Origin: JAFGCN01 sp964547015
GTDB lineage: Archaea > Aenigmatarchaeota > Aenigmatarchaeia > QMZS01
NCBI GenBank assembly: GCA_964547015.1
Contig: CAZJKT010000016.1
Coordinates: forward strand, 1-21,956
Length of the DNA stretch: 21,956 nucleotides
Reading direction: 5' to 3'
Shown one piece after another: positions 1-6,029 of the stretch. The translations under genes and the position numbers were made by a program. The notes under the pieces were generated by a model. The model was not told the origin of the DNA. It worked only from the letters and a program-made list of their open reading frames with translations, and did no database searches. The number at the start of each line of letters is the position of its first letter. Positions within the stretch are counted from its first letter, which is position 1.

Positions 1-3
1 ATT

Positions 4-450
4 ATGGTAAATATGGAGCGCCTTATAAAAAACTATTCCTGCGGTGAAATAACCCTTCTTGAAATCTTTGAGGAAATTGCAAGGCAGGACGGTTATGTTT
101 CTTTTGATAAATTAAACTCTCTGAGCAGAGAGCTTAGAATTCCGCTTGCAAAGCTCTATGAGGCCGCAAGCTTTTATTCCTTCCTTCCGACAGCAAAACA
201 GGGTAAGTACATTATAAGGGTGTGCAACAGCCCTTCCTGTTACCTTAAAGGCTCAAAAAGCCTTATCGCCTTTCTCAAAAAGGAGCTCAAGATTGGGTTG
301 GGCGAAACCACAAAAGATGGCAGGTTTACATTAAAGAAAGCATCCTGTATGGGGTGCTGCGACAAGGCACCGGCAATGCTCATAAACGGCAAGCTTTATT
401 GCAGCCTCAATAAGTCAAAAGTCAGGGAAATCTTGAGGGGTTTAAAATAA
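4..450 (+). CDS. hydC: NuoE-like [2Fe-2S] subunit of NAD-linked [FeFe] hydrogenase (HydC)
   Basis: This 148-aa thioredoxin-like ferredoxin belongs to the NuoE/HydC family. In the family it carries electrons between the flavin subunit HydB and the catalytic subunit. A helical N-terminal part (about 1-60) is followed by the [2Fe-2S] fold, with ligands C74 and C79 (CNSPSC) and C115 and C119 (CMGCC), the usual C-x4-C and C-x3-C spacing. Length is normal for the family. The ATG at 4 is the first possible start in the window, so a longer N-terminus upstream cannot be excluded; an ATG at 13 is an alternative. It is the first visible gene of a hydC-hydB-hydA operon, with its stop one base before hydB. 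The promoter lies outside the window. Family assignment is strong. Its role as a hydrogenase subunit rests on the operon. Confidence 0.9.
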   Translation: MVNMERLIKNYSCGEITLLEIFEEIARQDGYVSFDKLNSLSRELRIPLAKLYEAASFYSFLPTAKQGKYIIRVCNSPSCYLKGSKSLIAFLKKELKIGLGETTKDGRFTLKKASCMGCCDKAPAMLINGKLYCSLNKSKVREILRGLK

Positions 451-451
451 T

Positions 452-1615
452 ATGCAGGTAATTGAAAAAACAAGGTGGAGCGGGCTGAAGGTTGCTCTTG
501 GAATGCCAAAAAGAAAGGTTATTGAGAGAGTAAAGTCTTGTGGGCTTACCGGCAGAAGCGGCTCGGAATTTCCAACAGGCCTAAAGTGGGAATCAATGGC
601 AAAGGAGAGAGGAAAAAAATATCTGATATGCAATGCTGATGAGGGGGAGCCGGGAACTTTTAAGGACAAGTTTATCCTTGACAATAACCCCAAAATCCTA
701 ATAGAGGGCATGGCAATTGCCGCTTACGCGATGGGCATTAGGGAGGCCTATATTTATCTTAGAGGAGAATATTCTTACCTTAAAAAAAAGCTTGAGAGGG
801 CAATAAGGGAGTCGGGGCCTTATATTGAAGGAGCCGGGCTTGAAATAAAGGTGGTTCTTGGGGCGGGATCTTACCTTTGCGGAGAAGAATCTGCGCTTAT
901 TGAATCTATTGAGGGAAATCGGCCAATAATCAGAAAAAAGCCTCCCTTCCCAACAGAATACGGGCTTTATGGAAAGCCCACTTGCGTAAACAATGTGGAG
1001 ACTTTGAGCTATATTCCCCTAATAATTCTTGGCAAGTGGAACCCAAACCTTTTGCTCTTCTCGCTTTCAGGGGACCTAAAAAATCCCGGAGTTTATGAAA
1101 TAGCCGCGGGGACAACCCTTAAGGATGTTTTAGCATATGCAAAGCCTTCAATGGAGCCAAAAGCTGTTTACTTTGGGGCATCAGGAGGATGTTTGCCCTA
1201 CAAGCTTTTTAGGGACTTGCCGATTGACGCAAAATCGGTATCTGAGAACGGCGCGATTCTTGGCGCAAGGAGCTTAATTGTTGTCGGGCAAAAATGGAAT
1301 GCCGCAGAAATTTCAAAAGTTTTGTCAGAATTTTTTGTGCATGAAAGCTGCGGATACTGCACCCCCTGCAGGGAAGGAAACTTCCGCCTCCTTGAAATAC
1401 TTAACCGGATGTGCTCAGGAAAAGGGGAAAATGATGATATTGCTCACTTGGAAAAGCTTGCCCCCCATATTCGCGACACTTCGGCGTGCGCGCTTGGAAA
1501 AGTATCCACCGCCCACCTTCTGTGCGGGCTGAAATATTTTAGGGAGAACTTTGTTGAATTGGCCAAGGGCAAAAAAAGCATCGGGCTAAAAGAGGAAACG
1601 GAAAAATGCAGATAA
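452..1615 (+). CDS. hydB: NuoF-like NADH- and FMN-binding hydrogenase subunit (HydB), minimal form
   Basis: This 387-aa protein is the NuoF/HydB flavoprotein, which exchanges electrons with NAD(H). Visible motifs are an FMN/NADH glycine-rich segment GRSGSEFPTGLKW (34-46), NADEGEPGTFKDK (61-73), GxGxYxCGEE (137-146) and the [4Fe-4S] ligands C300, C303, C306 (CGYCTPC) with C346. It covers the NuoF core only. The N-terminal thioredoxin-like domain and C-terminal two-cluster ferredoxin domain of many bifurcating HydB proteins are absent. The glycine-rich loop reads GRSGSEFP where GRGGAGFP is usual. Its last 10 bases overlap hydA, suggesting translational coupling. I infer NADH-dependent hydrogen metabolism; whether it bifurcates electrons cannot be told from sequence. 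Confidence 0.9.
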   Translation: MQVIEKTRWSGLKVALGMPKRKVIERVKSCGLTGRSGSEFPTGLKWESMAKERGKKYLICNADEGEPGTFKDKFILDNNPKILIEGMAIAAYAMGIREAYIYLRGEYSYLKKKLERAIRESGPYIEGAGLEIKVVLGAGSYLCGEESALIESIEGNRPIIRKKPPFPTEYGLYGKPTCVNNVETLSYIPLIILGKWNPNLLLFSLSGDLKNPGVYEIAAGTTLKDVLAYAKPSMEPKAVYFGASGGCLPYKLFRDLPIDAKSVSENGAILGARSLIVVGQKWNAAEISKVLSEFFVHESCGYCTPCREGNFRLLEILNRMCSGKGENDDIAHLEKLAPHIRDTSACALGKVSTAHLLCGLKYFRENFVELAKGKKSIGLKEETEKCR

Positions 1616-3306
1616 AAATTGACGGAAAGAGGGTTAAATTTGAGGAAGGCGAGACAATCCTTAATGTTGCCAAAAGGAAGGGGATAAATATACCTACGCT
1701 TTGTTATCATCCCGACCTTTCACCGAAGGGGAAATGCAGGCTTTGCCTTGTTGAGGCGGACGGCAGGCTTGTAACTTCATGCAATACTCCGGCAAAGGAG
1801 GGCATGGATATTTTGACACGCTCAAAAAGGGCGCTTGAGGCAAGAAAGCTTAACGGTGAACTTTTGATAGCCAACGGCAAAGAGGAAAATGAGATGGAGG
1901 TTATGAAGGTGCTAAAAGAGATTGGCGTAAAGGGGAATCACTTCAAGACTCCAAGAAAAGTTACCTGCAGCGGCAGGCTTCCTATAGAGAAAGATGACCG
2001 AAAATGCGTGCTTTGCGGAAGATGCGTTCAGGTATGCTCGGAAATTCAGGGGATAAACAATATCGGCCTGATGAATAGGGGGGTTTGCGCAGAGGCTACT
2101 ACGCCTTATAATCTTCCGATGCTTGAGACTCCATGCACATTTTGCGGCCAGTGCGCCCTTGTTTGCCCTACAAGCGCTTTGAGGGAAAGGGCTTTGAGCG
2201 AGAAGCTTGTTAAGGCGATGGATGAGATGGGGAATATGATTGGGAACAGTAAATTTTATGTTGCGCAAACTGCGCCTTCAATAAGGGTGTCTCTCGGGGA
2301 AATGTTTGGGGTGCCTCCGGGAACCCTTGTCAAAGGAAAGATGGTTTCTGCCCTAAAAAAGATGGGGTTTGATGCGGTATTTGACACTGATTTTGCGGCT
2401 GACCTCACAATAATGGAGGAGGCAAATGAGTTTGTCCAAAGGTTTAGTTCGGGTAAGAATTTGCCTCTTATAACTTCCTGCTGTCCGGCATGGGTTGTAA
2501 TGGCTGAGGAAAGATATCCTTACCTGCTAAAGCATATTTCTTCATGCAAGTCCCCTCAGCAGATGTTTGGGGCTGTCGCAAAAACTTATTATGCCCAAAA
2601 AATCGGAAAGCCCGCAAAAGATATTTTTTTGGTGTCTGTGATGCCTTGCGTCGCAAAGAAGTTTGAGGCCCAAAGGCCTGAGATGGACTCAAGCGGGGCT
2701 CGGGATGTTGATATGGTGCTTACAACCAGGGAGCTTGGGCGGCTTATGAAACAGAAGGGAATTGACCTGGCGAAAATGGAGGAGGGGGAGTTTGACCGGC
2801 CGCTTGGAATCTCTTCGGGCGCCGGCGCAATATTTGGGGCGACAGGCGGAGTAATGGAGGCGGCGCTGAGGGTGGCATATGAGGTGATAACCGGAAAGCG
2901 CCTTAAAAAGATTGACTTAAAGGAAGTCCGCGGCTTTGAAGGGATAAGGGAGGCGGAGATAGATATTGAGGGGACAAAGGTAAAGGTTGCAGTGGTCCAT
3001 ACCCTAAAGAATATCCGGGAGATTGTTGAGTCGGGGCGATGGAAAAAATACCATTTTATTGAATTTATGGCGTGTCCCGGCGGATGCATTGGCGGAGGGG
3101 GCCAGCCCAGGCCAACAACAAATGAGATAAGGAAGAAGAGAATGGATGCCCTCTATCGGCTGGACTACAAGATGAAGCTGAGGATATCATCAGACAACCC
3201 TGACATAAAGGCGATTTATTCCGAGTTTTTGGGAAAGCCCCTCAGCCCGAAGGCTGAAAAACTGCTTCACACAAAATACAAAAAAAGAGCGCCGAAGTAT
3301 TTTTGA
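1606..3306 (+). CDS. hydA: Group A [FeFe] hydrogenase catalytic subunit (HydA)
   Basis: This 566-aa enzyme catalyses reversible proton reduction to H2 at an H-cluster. Domain order: plant-type [2Fe-2S] domain (C33, C44, C47, C59), two [4Fe-4S] ferredoxin motifs (C134/137/140/144 and C177/180/183/187), then the H-cluster domain. All three signatures are intact: TSCCPAW (290-296), MPCVAKKFE (346-354) and EFMACPGGC (486-494) followed by GGGQP. Residues known for proton transfer in clostridial CpI are kept, including the second Cys of TSCC, the EEA..FVQR helix and the serine of SSCKSPQQ. The segment after residue 85, where CpI has a His plus three Cys binding another [4Fe-4S] cluster, has no Cys. 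There is no C-terminal extra domain. The stop lies one base before an assembly gap. Maturases HydE, HydF and HydG are not in the window. Confidence 0.95.
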   Translation: MQIKIDGKRVKFEEGETILNVAKRKGINIPTLCYHPDLSPKGKCRLCLVEADGRLVTSCNTPAKEGMDILTRSKRALEARKLNGELLIANGKEENEMEVMKVLKEIGVKGNHFKTPRKVTCSGRLPIEKDDRKCVLCGRCVQVCSEIQGINNIGLMNRGVCAEATTPYNLPMLETPCTFCGQCALVCPTSALRERALSEKLVKAMDEMGNMIGNSKFYVAQTAPSIRVSLGEMFGVPPGTLVKGKMVSALKKMGFDAVFDTDFAADLTIMEEANEFVQRFSSGKNLPLITSCCPAWVVMAEERYPYLLKHISSCKSPQQMFGAVAKTYYAQKIGKPAKDIFLVSVMPCVAKKFEAQRPEMDSSGARDVDMVLTTRELGRLMKQKGIDLAKMEEGEFDRPLGISSGAGAIFGATGGVMEAALRVAYEVITGKRLKKIDLKEVRGFEGIREAEIDIEGTKVKVAVVHTLKNIREIVESGRWKKYHFIEFMACPGGCIGGGGQPRPTTNEIRKKRMDALYRLDYKMKLRISSDNPDIKAIYSEFLGKPLSPKAEKLLHTKYKKRAPKYF

Positions 3307-3307
3307 G

Positions 3308-3407
3308 NNNNNNNNNNNNNNNNNNNNNNNNNNNNNNNNNNNNNNNNNNNNNNNNNNNNNNNNNNNNNNNNNNNNNNNNNNNNNNNNNNNNNNNNNNNNN
3401 NNNNNNN
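3308..3407. other. Assembly gap of 100 N after hydA
   Basis: Exactly 100 N, the conventional placeholder for a scaffold gap of unknown size. The flanking bases share no obvious overlap, so unlike the gap in cas3 real sequence may be missing. Any hydA terminator or further operon gene here is unseen. Confidence 0.95.
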
Positions 3408-3408
3408 G

Positions 3409-3416
3409 TTTAAATA
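3409..3416 (+). promoter_or_regulatory. Archaeal TATA box for the zinc-ribbon gene
   Basis: TTTAAATA lies 20-27 nt before the ATG at 3436, the spacing expected for a leaderless archaeal transcript. Any BRE would lie in the gap just upstream. This spacing favours the ATG at 3436 over the one at 3430. Confidence 0.55.
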
Positions 3417-3435
3417 TTCCCCTGTTTTTATGTTT

Positions 3436-3630
3436 ATGCCAGAAAGAGAAAACCCAAAAAATCCATTAAGGGAGCGGGCAAAAGCAGGCCCCGGATTTGG
3501 AAGTGAATTTGTAAGGCCTCTGGGGAATTGCATCTGCCCTAACTGCGGATACTTTGAGAGAAAGCTTATTGGAGTTCCTTGCAATGCTAAAAGGTGCCCC
3601 GAGTGCGGAAGCATTTTGTCAGGGGAATAA
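3436..3630 (+). CDS. Small zinc-ribbon protein (double CxxC)
   Basis: A protein of 64 aa (66 if the in-frame ATG at 3430 is used). The basic, Gly/Pro-rich N-terminus (about 1-30) has no predicted fold. A compact treble-Cys ribbon follows: CICPNCGY, a lone Cys in GVPC, then CPECGS. The pattern of CPNCGY, a GVPC segment and CPxCG resembles small uncharacterised zinc-ribbon or ferredoxin-like proteins found near metal-cofactor genes; this similarity is from memory. The TATA box 20-27 nt upstream gives it its own promoter. It sits downstream of hydA across an assembly gap, so a link with hydrogenase assembly is only suggestive. It converges with the membrane protein gene, with 9 bases between stops. 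Its function is unknown. Confidence 0.7.
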   Translation: MPERENPKNPLRERAKAGPGFGSEFVRPLGNCICPNCGYFERKLIGVPCNAKRCPECGSILSGE

Positions 3631-3639
3631 TTGCAAGGC

Positions 3640-4224
3640 TTACCGGCCTTTTGCCTTTTTTGTTCTCCAGCAATGGACTGGACACAAAACCGCCCCTGCG
3701 GCAAAAGCGGTCACAAATTGCATTGCCCCGAAAATATTTAGGAATTGCCCCGGAACAACTCCGAGAGCATAAAGCGAGAAAGCCGAGGCAAAAAGAAAAG
3801 AGGCCTTAAGCAGGCTCCCATAAGCGGCGCTTTTTAAAAATCCGATTTTCTTTTTTAAGTGAAGCCCCTTGATAGAGTAGATAAGAATAGCATTTCCCGC
3901 CCATATAAAAGGCAGCATATATAGAAGGTATATCGTAAGAGGTCCGAATAGAATTCCGTTTGCGAATACACCGAGGCTTGGAAGGAAAATTAACGGAAGC
4001 ATTTTTTTGCCTTTAGTGTAGAGGGCGCCGCATATAAGCATGGAGTTTACAATAGCCCCCAGCATAAGCTGAGAATGCGCAAGAAGAAGGGGGGTAATAA
4101 ATGCAATCAGGGAATAGGCGCTTAGCTCAAGGGCATACAGCATTTTTGGCTGGTATATGCCTGCCTTGAGGTAGGTTAGCTCATTAAACTTTTTTAAGAT
4201 TCCGCTGAGCGCAAGAGCTACCAT
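3640..4224 (-). CDS. Six-helix integral membrane protein, unknown function
   Basis: A 194-aa polytopic membrane protein. Hydrophobic segments lie at roughly 29-50, 54-70, 76-95, 97-120, 138-158 and 162-182, giving six helices with short loops and basic ends. No catalytic motif is evident. The length and six-helix layout resemble ECF-transporter substrate-binding (S) components, but I see no diagnostic sequence. The nearby hydrogenase operon may be relevant, or not. The ATG at 4224 has an AT-rich, TATA-like stretch (ctatatatga on the coding strand) about 15-25 nt upstream. The gene overlaps the end of the minus-strand antitoxin-like ORF. It is very likely a real gene of unknown function. Confidence 0.75.
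   Translation of the reverse strand: MVALALSGILKKFNELTYLKAGIYQPKMLYALELSAYSLIAFITPLLLAHSQLMLGAIVNSMLICGALYTKGKKMLPLIFLPSLGVFANGILFGPLTIYLLYMLPFIWAGNAILIYSIKGLHLKKKIGFLKSAAYGSLLKASFLFASAFSLYALGVVPGQFLNIFGAMQFVTAFAAGAVLCPVHCWRTKKAKGR
3656..3661 (+). terminator. Possible T-run terminator of the zinc-ribbon gene
   Basis: Six consecutive T follow a T-rich stretch (ccttttgcc) about 25 nt after the zinc-ribbon stop. Archaeal transcription can end at such runs. It lies inside the end of the opposite-strand gene, so it may be codon content only. Confidence 0.3.
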
Positions 4225-4483
4225 AATATATATTATTCATATATAGATTTAGGCGGAAGCCCCGGATGCAGACAAGTTTCCGACAAGCCGGCTTGCATTC
4301 AATAAATCTTCCTCTTTTCAGGTCCTCTTTGCTTTCTTTGAGCCCTCCCATAGTTTCTTTGTCGGCAAGAATATCCGCAGTTGCCATGAGGCCTTCCATC
4401 TTTTCAAAGGCCATTACCCTATCTATGAAGGTTTTTCTTGGCAGGCAGATATGGTCGTTCCCATTACATTCCAGGATGTTCAT
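4184..4483 (-). CDS. Possible orphan antitoxin-like protein
   Basis: This 99-aa reading frame starts at the ATG at 4483. Residues about 10-62 look like archaeal antitoxins of the RelB/Phd-like type: a LPRKTFIDRV segment, then a helix with LADKETMGGLKESKEDL and KRGRF, recalling the usual pattern of LSDxELMxxxxxxxEDIKxGR. The last 35 residues are Cys- and Arg-rich, do not fit such families and overlap the membrane gene start by 41 nt, so the natural C-terminus may have been lost by frameshift or deletion. No toxin gene is adjacent. It is divergent from the RNase J-like gene, with starts 82 nt apart. The resemblance is by eye only, so the call is tentative. Confidence 0.45.
   Translation of the reverse strand: MNILECNGNDHICLPRKTFIDRVMAFEKMEGLMATADILADKETMGGLKESKEDLKRGRFIECKPACRKLVCIRGFRLNLYMNNIYYGSSCAQRNLKKV
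4284..4295. repeat. 12-bp perfect palindrome
   Basis: CAAGCCGGCTTG is its own reverse complement. It lies 60-71 nt upstream of the membrane protein start and inside the 3' part of the antitoxin-like ORF. It could be an operator or a small hairpin, or chance; no T-run follows. Confidence 0.35.
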
Positions 4484-4535
4484 TAAATAAGTTGGCTTGT
4501 TTGGTACATATGCATTAATTTTCAAATATCTCCCG

Positions 4536-4543
4536 TTATATAA
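4536..4543 (+). promoter_or_regulatory. TATA box of the RNase J-like gene
   Basis: TTATATAA lies 23-30 nt before the ATG at 4566. This is the leaderless archaeal spacing and supports that start over the upstream TTG at 4497 or the ATG at 4560. Confidence 0.6.
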
Positions 4544-4565
4544 CCTTTCATATCGGTCTATGTTT

Positions 4566-5966
4566 ATGGAAATAAAAATTCTCGGAGGCGAAAAGGAGAT
4601 TGGGGGAAATAAAATTCTCCTTGAGCACAAGGGCACGAGAATCCTTCTCGATTTTGGCATGAGTTTCAAGCAGTTGGGGCTTTATTTCTCTGAGTTTCTC
4701 CAGCCGAGAAAATGCAACGGGCTTGGCGACCTTTTCGAGATGGGTTTGCTTCCAAAAATTGAGGGGATTTACCGCGAGGATTATCTTAACCACACGGGAC
4801 TCCCAAAAGAGGAGCGCTCAGTTGATGCCCTGTTCCTCAGCCACGCCCACGCCGACCACGCCCAGTACATACATTTTCTGAGGCCCGATATTCCTATCTA
4901 CTGTTTAGAGCCCACAAAAATTATTCTTAAGTGCCTTGAGGAAACAGGGAGCGGCGGCTTTTGCGATCTTGTAACTGCCTGCGAGTCTTTCACCCTCTAC
5001 AAAAATAAAAAAGGCGAGATGAGCCGGGTTACAAGAAAGAACCGTGATTATGTGAGGGAGCGGCAGTACAGCTTGATGAAGCCCGGCGAAAGAATAAAAA
5101 TAGGGTCTCTTGAAATCGAGATGGCGCCTGTCGACCATTCGCTTCCCGGCGCGTGCGGATATATTGTATATTCGGATGAGGGCAACCTTGTTTACACCGG
5201 CGACCTGAGGTTTCATGGCTCCAACCGCGATTTAAGTTTAGATTTTGTAAAAAAGGCAAAAGGGGCAAAGCCGAAATGGCTGCTTTGCGAAGGCACAAGG
5301 ATTGATGATGAGGAATCTTTTTCTGAGGGGGAAGTCCGGGATGAAATCAGCCGCCTGATCTCTGAGGCAGAAGGGCTTGTTTTTGTCGAGCATCCGATAA
5401 GGGATACTGACAGGGTGGAGAGCATCTTTGAGGCGTCAAAAGCTAACGGCAGGGATTTTGTCGTGAACCTCAAGCTGGCCTATCTTATACGCGAGCTTGG
5501 AGGCCTCGCCCCCTTCAGCCTCGACGACGTCAGGATTCTCCTCCCAAAAAAGAATTGGGGCTTTGTCTGCAAGGATGGGTCCGACTGCAAGCAGGTGGAG
5601 CAGGATTATGCGGTTTGGGAGCGCGAATTTCTGGGGATGAAAAATTCGATAACCGCAAAAGACATTTCCGAAAATCCGGAAAAGTACGTCGTCTCGATGA
5701 ACATGTTCGAAATCGGGCAGTTAGCAGATATCCGGCCGAAAGGAGCGATATGGATTAAGTCCTCCTGCGAGCCTTTTTGCGAAGAAATGGAGCTTGATGA
5801 GGAGCGAAAGAAAAACTGGCTCAGGCGCTTCGGGATAGCGGATTTTTTTGCGCATGCATCAGGCCACGCTTCCGGAAAGGAAATAATGGAGATGATAGGA
5901 GAGATTGGCCCCGAAATTCTCATTCCCATACATACAGAGCACCCGGAGATGTTCAAATCTAAGTAA
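4566..5966 (+). CDS. RNase J-like metallo-beta-lactamase-fold ribonuclease
   Basis: A 466-aa MBL-fold protein resembling RNase J (COG0595), whose members are two-metal ribonucleases acting on RNA ends or internal sites. The N-terminal LGGEKEIGGN strand is followed by the metal-binding motif HAHADH (93-98). Further ligand candidates are H191 (DHSLPG) and D213 (TGDLRFHG). The C-terminal HASGHAS and IPIHTEHP motifs match the RNase J end. Residues about 36-75 form an extra segment between the first strands and HAHADH that classic archaeal RNase J lacks, so this may be a distinct subfamily. The start is chosen from the TATA position and from the family N-terminus MEIKILGG. It converges with aCPSF1/FttA, with 63 nt between stops. 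Substrate is unknown. Confidence 0.8.
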   Translation: MEIKILGGEKEIGGNKILLEHKGTRILLDFGMSFKQLGLYFSEFLQPRKCNGLGDLFEMGLLPKIEGIYREDYLNHTGLPKEERSVDALFLSHAHADHAQYIHFLRPDIPIYCLEPTKIILKCLEETGSGGFCDLVTACESFTLYKNKKGEMSRVTRKNRDYVRERQYSLMKPGERIKIGSLEIEMAPVDHSLPGACGYIVYSDEGNLVYTGDLRFHGSNRDLSLDFVKKAKGAKPKWLLCEGTRIDDEESFSEGEVRDEISRLISEAEGLVFVEHPIRDTDRVESIFEASKANGRDFVVNLKLAYLIRELGGLAPFSLDDVRILLPKKNWGFVCKDGSDCKQVEQDYAVWEREFLGMKNSITAKDISENPEKYVVSMNMFEIGQLADIRPKGAIWIKSSCEPFCEEMELDEERKKNWLRRFGIADFFAHASGHASGKEIMEMIGEIGPEILIPIHTEHPEMFKSK

Positions 5967-6029
5967 GGCCTGCAAATGCGGAATTATCCTGAAAGCAAAT
6001 TGAAACTTATCCTATATTCCGGGATTCTG

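Noticed and set aside
2589..3089. 166-aa open frame on the minus strand inside hydA
   Set aside because: It is antisense to the H-cluster domain, whose motifs are intact, and has no recognisable content of its own.
3308..3407. Overlap across the first gap, as seen in cas3
   Set aside because: The bases on either side share no common stretch, so this gap cannot be closed from the sequence.
4497..4565. N-terminal extension of the RNase J-like protein from TTG 4497
   Set aside because: The extension spans the TATA box at 4536-4543, and the family N-terminus begins at MEIKILGG.
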